Positions 15,751 through 24,496 of a DNA stretch of 40,408 bases are shown in pieces (position 1 is the first letter of the stretch; each line of letters starts with the position of its first letter). The position numbers and the translations under genes were made by a program. Source of the stretch: Chloroflexota bacterium (GTDB lineage Bacteria > Chloroflexota > UBA6077 > SHYK01); the NCBI GenBank assembly GCA_009377635.1, contig WHTR01000020.1, forward strand, positions 1-40,408, in the 5' to 3' direction. The notes beneath the pieces were generated by a model. That model saw only the letters and a list, made by a program, of their open reading frames with translations, did no database searches and was not told where the DNA came from.

Positions 15751-17067
15751 GTGCCGTTCACGAACGAAGATCAAGGACGCCTGTTTCAGGTCGGGCCAGG
15801 GACCCCTTCAGGTGACGTGTTCCGACGCTACTGGCTGCCGGTGGAGACGTCCGCCAACCTCGGCGGTGGCCGCGGCCCCGTCGTCCCGAGCGCGAAGAAC
15901 CCGCTCCGTATTAAGGTGCTTGGCGAGCACCTCGTTCTCTACCGAGACAGCACGGGCAAGCCGGGCCTGCTCGGGGAGCACTGCTCGCACCGGGGCACGT
16001 CGCTGGCCTACGGACGGGTGGAGGACGACGGGCTCCGCTGCCTGTACCACGGCTGGAAGTACGACCGGGAGGGCGCCTGCCTGGAGACACCGGCAGAGCC
16101 CCCGGAGAGCAACTTCCGGCTGACCGTCAAGCACCCGGCGTATCCCTGCGTCGAGGTCGGCGGGCTGATCTTCGCCTACCTGGGACCGCCAGCCAAACAG
16201 CCGCCGTTCCCACGCTACCCACAGCTCTTCCGCGAGGACGGCGTTCGCGTCACCGGCAAGGCGAATCGATTCCAGAACTCCAACGTGTTCCTGCAAACGC
16301 TGGACAACATCCTTGACGTATGGCACCGCGAGATCGCGCACGGCTGGTATAAGGGCCGGCCGCCCATTCACGGCATCCACCATGGACGTGATGGGATGTC
16401 GCCGACGCCGATCAAGTATGAGCACACGCCCTGGGGCGCCTGCTACGCGACGCTCCAGAACACCCGGGAGCCCGGCGTCTACGAGTACCATGAGACCCAC
16501 GGCGTGCTGCCCTGCCAGCGGTCGGGCCAGCCGGGCGGCTCGAGTATGAACTGGGCAGTGCCCATTGACGATTACTCGACCCGCTGGTTCGGCGTCTCGT
16601 TCCACCCGTTCGACGAGAACGGCAAGGTTCCGCGCGCGGTGTACCAACGCATGCAGAACGACACCCCATCGGACTCGGGCGGCCCGTTCTACGATGGCTG
16701 GTTCGAGGACGTCGGCCATTGGTGGAACCTCGGACACCCGCTCCGCGACGGACCGATCTGGGAGGACGAAGCGATCATGAGCACGCAGGGGCCCGAGGAG
16801 CGCAACCGGCTGCCTGATTGGGACCGGTGGCGGCTCGCGACCTCGGACCGCGGCCTCCTGCTGATGCACGAGCTGTGGGAGGAGCAGGTCGAGCGCGTGC
16901 AGGAGGGACTCGACCCGGTCGGCATCATCCGCGGCGAGGCTGCCGAGCAGCTCATCCCAATTCCCGGTGAGCTCCGCTATGTCGACTGTGACGAGGGCAT
17001 GCGGCTCTTCAACAGCACGCTCGAGGAGCGCATCGACGCGCGGGCCGCGCAGCTCGTGCGCCGCTGA
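15751..17067 (+). CDS. Rieske non-heme iron oxygenase, phthalate 4,5-dioxygenase type
   Basis: Single-subunit Rieske oxygenase of 438 residues. The Rieske ligands are C78-x-H80 and C97-L-Y-H100. The catalytic iron site is N186-x-x-D189-x-x-H192-x4-H197 (DNILDVWHREIAH). The N-terminus GRLFQVGPGTPSGDVFRRYWLP matches the paralogue at 686 (ERLTRVGPGTPMGRLLRWYWHP), so the two are the same subfamily. Two adjacent GTG codons (15748, 15751) follow AGGAGGTAG; I chose the second for spacing. Electrons must come from a reductase encoded elsewhere. A broken SDR start follows it, as if a dehydrogenase partner has been lost. Substrates in the family include phthalates, vanillate-like ethers and steroids. 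Confidence 0.93.
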   Translation: MPFTNEDQGRLFQVGPGTPSGDVFRRYWLPVETSANLGGGRGPVVPSAKNPLRIKVLGEHLVLYRDSTGKPGLLGEHCSHRGTSLAYGRVEDDGLRCLYHGWKYDREGACLETPAEPPESNFRLTVKHPAYPCVEVGGLIFAYLGPPAKQPPFPRYPQLFREDGVRVTGKANRFQNSNVFLQTLDNILDVWHREIAHGWYKGRPPIHGIHHGRDGMSPTPIKYEHTPWGACYATLQNTREPGVYEYHETHGVLPCQRSGQPGGSSMNWAVPIDDYSTRWFGVSFHPFDENGKVPRAVYQRMQNDTPSDSGGPFYDGWFEDVGHWWNLGHPLRDGPIWEDEAIMSTQGPEERNRLPDWDRWRLATSDRGLLLMHELWEEQVERVQEGLDPVGIIRGEAAEQLIPIPGELRYVDCDEGMRLFNSTLEERIDARAAQLVRR

Positions 17068-17110
17068 TCTCATCCAGCGACCGACGCACACAAGCACCGG
17101 AGAGGGACGC

Positions 17111-17188
17111 GTGGGACTCCTCGAGGGGAAGGCCGCCATTGTTACCGGATCTCCCGAGAGATCTAACGGGAGTCGGCGTGTCCGATGA
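17111..17188 (+). pseudogene. N-terminal remnant of a short-chain dehydrogenase/reductase
   Basis: GTG after GGAGAGGGACGC opens a frame reading MGLLEGKAAIVTGS, which matches the first strand and the start of the T-G-x-x-x-G-x-G nucleotide loop of SDR enzymes. The frame then departs from the family and stops after 25 residues. The acetoacetyl-CoA synthetase start overlaps the end. Both the ribosome site and the first 14 codons survive intact, so this is the left edge of a deletion that removed the remaining 230 or so residues. It may now act as a short leader for the next gene. Confidence 0.6.
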
Positions 17189-19175
17189 ACCAAGCGCTGC
17201 TGTACCCGCGATAGAGGAAGGAACGTTCCTGTGGCAGCCGTCCGCTGAGCGCGTGGCAGCCGCCAGCATCACGCGGTACATGCGCTGGCTCCGGGAAACA
17301 CGGGGGCTGGGGTTCGATTCCTACGATCGGCTCTGGGCGTGGTCTGTCACCGAGATCGAGGCCTTCTGGGGATCCATCTGGGACTACTTCGAGGTCCAGG
17401 CGCATCGCACGGACACGCGCGTGCTTTCGGACCGCCGAATGCCAGGAGCGAGGTGGTTCCCGGGCGCGGAGATCAACTACGCCGAGCATGCGCTGAGGAG
17501 GCGCGACGATCACGTTGCTCTGTTGTCCAGATCCGAGGGGGGACGTGGAGCGGCGCTCACCTACCGAGAGCTGCATCGGCAGGTCTCTGCCGCCGCCGCG
17601 GGCATGAGACGTCTCGGTGTCGGTCGCGGGGATCGGGTGGTCGGCTATCTGCCGAACGTTCCGGAGGCGGTGGTCGCGTTTCTCGCCGCTGCGAGCATCG
17701 GAGCCATCTGGTCGTGCTGCTCGCCGGACTTCGGCGTGCCCACGGTTCTCGATCGCTTTCAACAAATTAGGCCGCGACTGCTCGTCGCCATTGACGGATA
17801 CCGATACGCCGGCCGAGACTTCGATCGGCGTCCCGAGGTCGAGGAGATCGCGCGCCGGCTGCCTGGCCTGGAGCGTACGATCATCGTCTCGTACCTCAAC
17901 GGCGCGTCGTCGGGTCGCGGCTCAGGCAACACGCTGGCGTGGGAGGAGCTCCTACGCGAGGACGAGCCGCTCGCGTTTGAGGCCGTGCCGTTCGATCATC
18001 CGTTGTGGGTCCTCTACTCGTCGGGGACCACCGGGTTGCCGAAGGCGATTGTCCAGGGCCACGGCGGGATCCTTCTCGAGCACTGGAAGTCACTCGTGCT
18101 CCAGATGGATCTGACCGCGGAGGATCACTTCTTCTGGTACACGAGCACCGGGTGGATGATGTGGAACAAGCTCGTCTCTGGCCTACTGCTGGGCACTACC
18201 GTCGTCCTCTACGACGGGAGCCCGGGCTTCCCGGACCTCGGCGCGCTGTGGCGATTCGCTGAAGAGGTTGGCATCAGTTACTTCGGGACGAGCGCTCCAT
18301 TTCTCATGAGCTGCCGCAAGGCGGGAATTCAACCCGGGAAGGACTCCGACCTCCGCCGTCTCACGGCAATCGGATCCACCGGCGCGCCGCTCCCGCCCGA
18401 GGGCTTCCAGTGGGTCTACGACACGGTTAAGCCTGACGTGTGGCTCGGGTCGGTCAGCGGGGGGACCGACCTCTGCACGGCCTTTGTGGGCTCGTGTCCC
18501 CTTCTGCCGGTACGCGCCGGCGAGCTCCAATGCCGCGGTCTGGGCGCGAAGGTCGAGGCCTTCGACGCGGCAGGCAAGCCGCTGCTCGGCGAGGTCGGCG
18601 AGCTCGTGCTCACGGAGCCGTTGCCGTCAATGCCACTGTTCCTCTGGAACGACACGGACGGTCGCCGGTACCACGAGAGCTACTTCGACGTCTATCCTGG
18701 GGTGTGGCGGCACGGCGACTGGATCAAGATCACGGAGCACGGAGCGTGCGTCATCTACGGCCGCTCCGACTCGACGCTGAATCGGGCCGGCGTCCGCACG
18801 GGGACGAGCGAGATCTACCGCGTGGTTGAGGAGGTGCCGGACGTTGTTGACAGTCTTGCTGTCGACACGACCGCGCTGGGGACAGAGGGTAAGCTATTGC
18901 TTTTTGTCGTGCTTCGGCCAGAAGCCGAGCTGGATGACGCGCTGAGCGCGCAGATTGCCCAAGCGATTGCTCGAGAGATCTCGCCCCGCCACGTGCCAGA
19001 CGAGATACACGCTATCTCGGCGGTTCCGCGCACGCTCAATGGCAAGAAGCTCGAGGTGCCGGTCAAGCGGATCCTCGCGGGCGTGCCGCTCGAGCGAGCC
19101 GTGAGCCTGGACTCGGTGGGCAACCCCGAAACGCTGGCGTACTTCGTCGAGCTCGCGCCAACATTATCCTCCTGA
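17178..19175 (+). CDS. aacS: Acetoacetyl-CoA synthetase (acetoacetate-CoA ligase)
   Basis: ATP-dependent ligation of acetoacetate, or a similar short keto acid, to CoA; cytoplasmic, ANL superfamily, 665 residues as usual for the family. Landmarks are the N-terminal DSYDRLWAWSVTEIEAFW domain shared with acetyl-CoA synthetases, the adenylation loop YSSGTTGLPKAI at about residues 278-289, the hinge-side motif GVRTGTSEIYR, and the C-terminal catalytic Lys in NGKKLEVPVKRIL. The GTG at 17178 follows GGGAGTCGGC and lies within the SDR remnant, so the deletion junction is very close to this start. It would channel a ring-cleavage or side-chain product into central metabolism. Confidence 0.92.
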   Translation: MSDEPSAAVPAIEEGTFLWQPSAERVAAASITRYMRWLRETRGLGFDSYDRLWAWSVTEIEAFWGSIWDYFEVQAHRTDTRVLSDRRMPGARWFPGAEINYAEHALRRRDDHVALLSRSEGGRGAALTYRELHRQVSAAAAGMRRLGVGRGDRVVGYLPNVPEAVVAFLAAASIGAIWSCCSPDFGVPTVLDRFQQIRPRLLVAIDGYRYAGRDFDRRPEVEEIARRLPGLERTIIVSYLNGASSGRGSGNTLAWEELLREDEPLAFEAVPFDHPLWVLYSSGTTGLPKAIVQGHGGILLEHWKSLVLQMDLTAEDHFFWYTSTGWMMWNKLVSGLLLGTTVVLYDGSPGFPDLGALWRFAEEVGISYFGTSAPFLMSCRKAGIQPGKDSDLRRLTAIGSTGAPLPPEGFQWVYDTVKPDVWLGSVSGGTDLCTAFVGSCPLLPVRAGELQCRGLGAKVEAFDAAGKPLLGEVGELVLTEPLPSMPLFLWNDTDGRRYHESYFDVYPGVWRHGDWIKITEHGACVIYGRSDSTLNRAGVRTGTSEIYRVVEEVPDVVDSLAVDTTALGTEGKLLLFVVLRPEAELDDALSAQIAQAIAREISPRHVPDEIHAISAVPRTLNGKKLEVPVKRILAGVPLERAVSLDSVGNPETLAYFVELAPTLSS

Positions 19176-19221
19176 GCCTTCCATGCCCGGAAATCCCGGA
19201 CGCCATTGGGGTTTGGACCTT

Positions 19222-19281
19222 GTCATGCTGAGCCGAAGGCGAAGCATCTGCCGGGAGACCCTTCGCTTCGCTCAGGGTGAC
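19222..19281. repeat. Dispersed palindromic repeat, copy 2 (short, diverged)
   Basis: A 60-base element with imperfect ends, GTCATGCTGAGC and GCTCAGGGTGAC. The inner part, GAAGGCGAAGCATCT, pairs imperfectly with AGACCCTTCGCTTC, so a single hairpin can form. It lies between the convergent ends of acetoacetyl-CoA synthetase (plus) and an amidohydrolase (minus), where it could act as a bidirectional transcript-end hairpin. It is related to the copies at 4192, 21869 and 39984 but shorter and more diverged. Confidence 0.7.
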
Positions 19282-19335
19282 AACGTCCACAGCAGCCTGC
19301 CTCAGCGGGCGATCGCAGGCACACCGCTCGGCTGC

Positions 19336-20457
19336 CTACAGGTTCAGAAGCTGTCGCGCATTCTCCCCGAGAATGAGATCCTTCTGCGTGGGTGTCAGAT
19401 CTGCCCGCTCTCTGATCGTGGACACGGTGTGCGGGTACTCGGAATCGAAATGGGGCATGTCGGTCGCCATCAGGATATGCTCTGCTCCGAACTCCTCGAG
19501 AGACAGCGCCAGGACGTCCGGGTGCTCGTCCGCCTCCAGGGTAACGTAGCAGTTGCGCTTGACATACTCGGATGGCGCCATCGTCAGCGGAATGGGCATG
19601 TGTCGCTCCTGATCGTCCTTCAGCCACTCCCAGTCGTCGTCCATCCGATGCATCCAGTACAGCGGCCATTCGGCTGTGCATTCGAAGAAGGCGACCTTCA
19701 GCCCTGGAAACTTCTCGAAGACGCCTCCACACACGAGGGCGACCAGGGCCTGGGTGCAATTCGTTGGGCGGCCAAGCACGTGCATGGAGAGGAAGTTGTT
19801 CCGCTCGCCCTTGTCGAACCGCTGCGTGATGAATCCCTGCTGACCGTTCGGATGGCAGAACAGGGGGACGTCCAGCTCCTGCGCGGCCTCGTAGAGCGGA
19901 AAGAACGACGGGTCATCCAGGTTTCGCTCTCCCTGGTAGCAGACCAGATGCACGGCCTTGAACCCCAGCTCATGGACGCACCGCCGCAGCTCATTCGGCA
20001 TCTCTTCGGGGCATCCGGCGGGCATCAGGGCGACCGGCAGCAGCTGATCTGCGTGCTGCTGGGTGAAGCCGCGCACCCAGGTGTTGTAGGACCTCGCCAG
20101 CGCCGCCCCGAGGGATCCCTCGATCATCGTAGGGGCCCAGATTCCGGTGGGAAAGACGAGCTGCTTGTCGAGGCTCTCGTGCGCCATCGCCTCGACTCGC
20201 TTCCCCATGTCCCAGCCGACAACCTGCCGCGCCGCGATCACGCCATCCTTCCAGTTCGCCTGCGGGTCGTACATGTAGCTGTGGTTGTACCCCCGCAATG
20301 CCGACGGCCCCCGCGCAATGCGAGACTGGAATCGTCTGTCCGGCGGCGGACCATCGACGACTCGTTGCGGCGTGTACTCGGCGAACGGCTCATCGAGCTT
20401 GAACATCTCATCCAGGAAGTAGTTCTCGCGGAGGTGGGAATCCAGGTCGACGATCAT
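19336..20457 (-). CDS. Amidohydrolase-2 family metal-dependent hydrolase/decarboxylase
   Basis: TIM-barrel enzyme of the ACMSD/gamma-resorcylate decarboxylase superfamily (PF04909), 373 residues. Metal-site elements visible are D-x-H in VDLDSHLRE near the N-terminus, His in LFCHPNGQ after the central strands, and the late Asp in MATDMPHFDSEYP. Members decarboxylate aromatic acids, hydrate ring-cleavage products or hydrolyse C-N and C-O bonds; the reaction here is unknown. The ATG at 20457 follows GGGAGGCTTCCG. It is divergent from the Gfo/Idh/MocA gene with a 104-base shared gap (20458-20561), suggesting common control. It is the only member of the five-paralogue set on the minus strand. Confidence 0.92.
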   Translation of the reverse strand: MIVDLDSHLRENYFLDEMFKLDEPFAEYTPQRVVDGPPPDRRFQSRIARGPSALRGYNHSYMYDPQANWKDGVIAARQVVGWDMGKRVEAMAHESLDKQLVFPTGIWAPTMIEGSLGAALARSYNTWVRGFTQQHADQLLPVALMPAGCPEEMPNELRRCVHELGFKAVHLVCYQGERNLDDPSFFPLYEAAQELDVPLFCHPNGQQGFITQRFDKGERNNFLSMHVLGRPTNCTQALVALVCGGVFEKFPGLKVAFFECTAEWPLYWMHRMDDDWEWLKDDQERHMPIPLTMAPSEYVKRNCYVTLEADEHPDVLALSLEEFGAEHILMATDMPHFDSEYPHTVSTIRERADLTPTQKDLILGENARQLLNL

Positions 20458-20561
20458 CGGAAGCCTCCCGTTTGGTTGAGCAGCCCGCAGACACGCGCCA
20501 GAAGTGTATCGCGTTCTGGTGCGTATAATCGCTCGAAAAGAAGCTGGAAGGAGAAGACACA

Positions 20562-21824
20562 ATGGCAGCGACGGGCGCCAAGACGATCCGAATGGCCATG
20601 GTCGGTATCGGCGTCGGCGGCGCGGAGATCTTGCCGGCGATGGAGAGCACTGAGGGAATCGAGCTGTACGCTGGCGCGGATGTCAATCCGACGACGCGCG
20701 AGCGCTTCAAGACCCGCTACCCCGAGGCGAAGGTCTACGACAGCATCGAGGCCCTGTGCGCGGATCCCGACGTGGACGCCGTGTGGGTCTCGACGCCAAA
20801 CCGGCTCCATGCCCCGCACGCCGTCACCGCCGCCAACAACGGGAAGCACGTGGTGGTCGAGAAACCGATGGCCCTGAGCCTCCGCGAGGCCGAGCAGATC
20901 GTGGAAGCAGGACGGAAGAACAACGTTCAGGTCATGGCCGGGCACACCATGGCGTACAGCTACCCGATCCGGGCCATGCGCCGGATCATCAACTCCGGGA
21001 AGCTGGGCCGGCTGACGAACCTGCAAGCGCTCGCGTACACCGACTGGCTGCTGCGACCGCGCTCGGCGGAGGAGCTTGATCCGAATCAGGGCGGAGGTGT
21101 GCCGTGGCGACAGACACCCCACCAGGTCGATAGCATGCGCCTCATGGGAGGCGGCAAAGTGCGCAGCGTGCGGGGAATGACCGGCAAGTGGGGGGATTGG
21201 CGGCCGATCGAGGGCTTCTACACGGCGTACCTGGAGTTCGAAGACGGCACGCCCTGCCATATCATTCACAATGGCTACGGCTACTTTCTGACCGGCGATC
21301 TGGTCCCGTGGGGGGACAGTACCTCCCGCTACACACCGGAGGAGCGCGGCGAGCTCCGAAGGGCCATGCGGGCCGGGACGCGCAACGAGGAGGCGGACAA
21401 GCAAGCGCTGCGCATCGGCGGCGAGGCGGAGCAGCGTGTCTTCCGGCAGGGAGGCGGTCCACGACCATGGTCGCCGGGAGATCTCGGGGTCGTGCTCGTC
21501 TGCTGTGAGAACGGCGTGATCCGGCACTCGAAGTTCGGGCTGTTCATCTACGACGATGACGGCCAGCACGACATGGACATGACGTCCGAAAGCGCGAACC
21601 CGATCGCCCAGCGCCGCGGGGAGCTCGTGGAGTTCCATGCGTCGCTGGCTGCCGGCAAGCCGTTGTTCCACGATGGGATCTGGGGGATGGGAACGATCGA
21701 GGTCGCGCTTGCGATCATGCAGTCGGCGCGCGAGCGACGCGAGATCGTGCTCTCGCACCAGGTCGCCGTGCCCGACACCTACGACGCGGAGCTCTCGGTC
21801 CCGTACCTCGACGACAAGGCATAG
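20562..21824 (+). CDS. Gfo/Idh/MocA family oxidoreductase (phthalate cis-dihydrodiol dehydrogenase-like)
   Basis: NAD(P)-dependent dehydrogenase, 420 residues. The Rossmann start MAMVGIGVGGAEILPAM is followed by the signature VWVSTPNRLHAPHAV and the catalytic EKPMAL motif. The C-terminal beta-sheet domain contains GGGVPWRQTPHQVDSMRL, in which the His is the usual proton relay. In overall pattern it resembles the Gfo/Idh-type phthalate 4,5-cis-dihydrodiol dehydrogenases, which would fit the Rieske oxygenases in the window; other cyclitol or sugar-like substrates remain possible. The ATG follows GGAAGGAGAAGACACA. A palindromic repeat and a long gap separate it from the cupin genes downstream. 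Confidence 0.9.
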   Translation: MAATGAKTIRMAMVGIGVGGAEILPAMESTEGIELYAGADVNPTTRERFKTRYPEAKVYDSIEALCADPDVDAVWVSTPNRLHAPHAVTAANNGKHVVVEKPMALSLREAEQIVEAGRKNNVQVMAGHTMAYSYPIRAMRRIINSGKLGRLTNLQALAYTDWLLRPRSAEELDPNQGGGVPWRQTPHQVDSMRLMGGGKVRSVRGMTGKWGDWRPIEGFYTAYLEFEDGTPCHIIHNGYGYFLTGDLVPWGDSTSRYTPEERGELRRAMRAGTRNEEADKQALRIGGEAEQRVFRQGGGPRPWSPGDLGVVLVCCENGVIRHSKFGLFIYDDDGQHDMDMTSESANPIAQRRGELVEFHASLAAGKPLFHDGIWGMGTIEVALAIMQSARERREIVLSHQVAVPDTYDAELSVPYLDDKA

Positions 21825-21843
21825 GAGCGAGCCCGGGCCCCTC

Positions 21844-21976
21844 TAGCGGCACGGCCGAAAACGCTGTTGTCATCCTGAGCGAAGCGAAGGATCTCCCCTT
21901 AAGCGTAAGTTGGCAGTCACGAGAGATCCTTCGTCGCTGCGCTCCTCAGAGGCTGTGAACTTTTTCCCGGGATGAC
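21844..21976. repeat. Dispersed palindromic repeat, copy 3, with interrupted right end
   Basis: Bases 21844-21880 are a perfect 37-base inverted match to 4291-4327. From 21883 to 21949 it continues to match copy 1 with a single substitution, but lacks about 27 bases present there. The right terminus is split: CTCAG at 21945-21949 is separated from GGATGAC at 21970-21976 by 20 bases (21950-21969). The core folds as GAAGGATCTC against GAGATCCTTC. It follows the Gfo/Idh/MocA stop closely and may serve as its transcript end. Confidence 0.8.
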
Positions 21977-22008
21977 TGCCAAATGAGTGGCAATGGGCCA
22001 GTGTACAT

Positions 22009-22052
22009 AGCTATGAGTAGATAATCCGGAATAAATTCACAAACTCATAGCT
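22009..22052. promoter_or_regulatory. AT-rich inverted repeat upstream of cupin/amidohydrolase operon
   Basis: The arms AGCTATGAGT (22009-22018) and ACTCATAGCT (22043-22052) are perfect 10-base complements, separated by 24 bases of AT-rich sequence (GATAATCCGGAATAAATTC). The base composition stands out from the GC-rich surroundings. It lies about 210 bases upstream of the first cupin gene and is a candidate operator and promoter for the long plus-strand gene group. Bases 22053-22263 hold no gene I can see. Confidence 0.35.
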
Positions 22053-22263
22053 TGAGCCTCCTCTCATTGGACTGGTCGCCAATACATCGCCGCAGCTCTG
22101 TTCACGTGGTTACCGGCGGGGCGCCGTCTATCACGTCCAGGTGATAGTCAGCATGGTACTGCCGACAATCCGGTTGACGACCGAATTGGCATGAGCTAGA
22201 GTGCCCCATTGAGACCTGGAGCGAACGCGGACGGAGACAAGCCAACTACGGGAGGAGACAGAG

Positions 22264-23286
22264 GTGCCCACAGGATCCGAGGCCCTTCTCGAGGAGTTCG
22301 ACCGTCAACTCGCACGGCTCGATTTGATGGGCCACTGGCGCGGAGTCCCACGTCAGAGAGAGGCCCCTCCGAACCGCGCCCAGCTCTGGAAGTGGGATGA
22401 CATCTATCCGAATCTGATCCGAGCCGGGGAGATCGTGGACCTCGCGTACAGCGACCGACGGACACTCCAGCTCGTTACGCCGGGGCTGAACCGGACCAGC
22501 CCGAATACCCAGATGTCGATTCAGCTCGTCAAGCCTGGTGAGGTGGCGACTGCGCATCGGCACATGTTTGCGGCGACACGATTCATCGTGCAAGGGGAGA
22601 ACGCCTACACGACGGTCGATGGCGAGCCGCTCTCCCTGTCTGCCGGCGACTATGTCACGACCCCGAGCTGGTGCTGGCACGATCACGCGAACGAATCCGA
22701 CCAGCCGATCATCTGGCTCGACGTCCACGACAATCCCTTCGTCGGGGGAGCGCTCGGCGTGCGATTCTCCGAGCAGTTCGCGCATCCGACCCAACCCTTC
22801 ACGCAGGCGGCGGGCACGTATCACGATCTCATGGGGATCGTCCGTCCTCCCAACCGCCGCCAACATCCGGCCCACCAGCCAGCCGGCTACCCCTGGAAGG
22901 AAGTGCGGCCAGCGCTCGAGCGCGCTGCCGCGGAGGGGCAGTCGGATCCGTGCGACGGGGTGGTACTGGACTACGTGAATCCCATCACCGGGGGCCACCT
23001 GCTGCCGACACTGGGCGCGCGGATTCAGATGCTGCTCCCCAGGGTGCGGACGCAACCCCATCGGCATACGTCCTACACAATCTACCACGTTGTCGAGGGT
23101 GAGGGCGTAACCGTGGTGGGAGACAAGCGGTTTGAGTGGAACAAGGGCGACTGCTTCACCGTCCCGAACTGGCAATGGCATGCGCACGAGCAGCGCGGCA
23201 GCGCGCCCGCGATGCTCTTTTCTGCCCACGACCAGCCCATACTCGAGGCATTCGACCTGTACCGCGAGGAACGCGAGGAGAGCTGA
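22264..23286 (+). CDS. Gentisate 1,2-dioxygenase-like bicupin (short family, copy 1)
   Basis: A 340-residue two-cupin protein, organised like Fe(II) gentisate or salicylate 1,2-dioxygenases, which insert O2 and open the ring. N-terminal cupin: PGEVATAHRHMFAATRF, then SWCWHDH (His-x-His plus later His; no Glu in the first motif, as in gentisate dioxygenases). C-terminal cupin: TQPHRHTSYTIYHVVEG and NWQWHAHEQ, also with all three His. The GTG start follows GGGAGGAGACAGAG. It is the first gene of a tight set with an amidohydrolase (38 bases) and a long-family cupin (29 bases). Substrate inferred only as a hydroxylated aromatic acid. Confidence 0.92.
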   Translation: MPTGSEALLEEFDRQLARLDLMGHWRGVPRQREAPPNRAQLWKWDDIYPNLIRAGEIVDLAYSDRRTLQLVTPGLNRTSPNTQMSIQLVKPGEVATAHRHMFAATRFIVQGENAYTTVDGEPLSLSAGDYVTTPSWCWHDHANESDQPIIWLDVHDNPFVGGALGVRFSEQFAHPTQPFTQAAGTYHDLMGIVRPPNRRQHPAHQPAGYPWKEVRPALERAAAEGQSDPCDGVVLDYVNPITGGHLLPTLGARIQMLLPRVRTQPHRHTSYTIYHVVEGEGVTVVGDKRFEWNKGDCFTVPNWQWHAHEQRGSAPAMLFSAHDQPILEAFDLYREEREES

Positions 23287-23324
23287 CCCACCTGAGTTGC
23301 TCTCGTATCTATAGGGGGTTGACG

Positions 23325-24467
23325 ATGCCACGGGACTTCAAGGTAATCTCCGCCGACTCGCACCTCGAGATTTCGCCGGAGCGATGGACTAGCCGGGTGC
23401 CGGCCAAGTTCCGCGACTTCGCACCACGACTGGTCAAGCTCCCCGATGGCGGCGACGGGATCATTGTCGAGAACCGTCCGCTGTACACGCTCGGGCTCGC
23501 CGTCACCGGCAGGCCTTATGAGGAGCACTCGCCGGTCGGTATCCGCTACGAGGGCAGCCCTGGCACCGGCACCGGCGAGCAGCGTCTACAGGAAGAGGAT
23601 CTGGACGGCGTGGACGCCGAGGTGCTCTTCACGTCGGCTGGAAACTCCGACTTCTGGCGGGGCATCCGTGACGACTCCGCATACCGCGCCGTCGTCCGCG
23701 CCTACAACGAGTTCCTCGGTGAGGAGTATTGTGCCGCGGACCGTGACCGGCTCCTGGCCATGGGCGTCATCCCCGACGCCGGCGCGGACGCTGCTGTAGA
23801 GGAACTCGAGTTCTGCGAGGAGGTCGGGCTTCGGGGCGTGGCACTTGGTACCTTCCCAAACGGCAAAGGCTTCCCGACGCCAGAGGACGACCGGTTCTGG
23901 GCCGCCGCAGTCGCGATGAAGATGCCGATCACAGTCCATGTCGGCTTCCGGGCGAAGGAAGGCCCCCTCGTCCGCTTCCCTCGGAACCCTGAGGGCCTGG
24001 CGCGCACCGCCAATCCGGCTTGGCTCCTCACTCAGCGCGCTATGCGAGCCGCCAACGCGGTTCAACTCTTGCTCGCAGGCGTGTTCGACCGCTTCCCCAC
24101 GCTCCGCATCTACTGGGCCGAGACGAACCTAGGATGGATCGCCTTCGCGATGGAACACCTCGATGATGAGTACCTGCGGATCCGTCACTGGGCAGAGCGG
24201 GTCTTCGGCATGGAGCCTTTGAAGCGTCAGCCGAGCGATTACGTCAAGGAGCACAACTACTGGGGCTTCGTAAAGGACCGAACTGGGGTCCAGGTGCGGC
24301 ACGCGGCGGGGGTCGACCGCGCGATGTGGTCCAGCGATTTCCCCCATGCTGTGGGCGATTGGCCCCATTCGCGAGCAGTCCTAGACGAGATCTTCGACGG
24401 CGTGCCCGACGACGAACGCGACCGCATGGTAGCCGGCAACACGATCGATTTTTTCCATTTGGAGTGA
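23325..24467 (+). CDS. Amidohydrolase-2 family enzyme (paralogue 2)
   Basis: A 380-residue TIM-barrel metal enzyme of the ACMSD-like family. Metal-site elements are VISADSHLEI at the N-terminus (D-x-H), ITVHVGF (central His) and MWSSDFPHAVGDWPHS (late Asp and His). LDGVDAEVLF and FDRFPTLRIYWAE are conserved in its paralogues. The ATG at 23325 follows AGGGGGTTGACG. It is close to the copy at 29490, and each is packed against a bicupin. The pairing suggests that it acts just before or after cupin-catalysed ring opening, for example by decarboxylation or hydrolysis of the ring-fission product; this is inferred. Confidence 0.92.
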   Translation: MPRDFKVISADSHLEISPERWTSRVPAKFRDFAPRLVKLPDGGDGIIVENRPLYTLGLAVTGRPYEEHSPVGIRYEGSPGTGTGEQRLQEEDLDGVDAEVLFTSAGNSDFWRGIRDDSAYRAVVRAYNEFLGEEYCAADRDRLLAMGVIPDAGADAAVEELEFCEEVGLRGVALGTFPNGKGFPTPEDDRFWAAAVAMKMPITVHVGFRAKEGPLVRFPRNPEGLARTANPAWLLTQRAMRAANAVQLLLAGVFDRFPTLRIYWAETNLGWIAFAMEHLDDEYLRIRHWAERVFGMEPLKRQPSDYVKEHNYWGFVKDRTGVQVRHAAGVDRAMWSSDFPHAVGDWPHSRAVLDEIFDGVPDDERDRMVAGNTIDFFHLE

Positions 24468-24496
24468 CAAAGCGTCGCAACGGAGGAGAGCGGACC

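Noticed and set aside
20454..21758. A 434-codon open frame on the minus strand opposite the Gfo/Idh/MocA gene.
   Set aside because: Antisense shadow of a well-supported dehydrogenase; no family features and no ribosome site.
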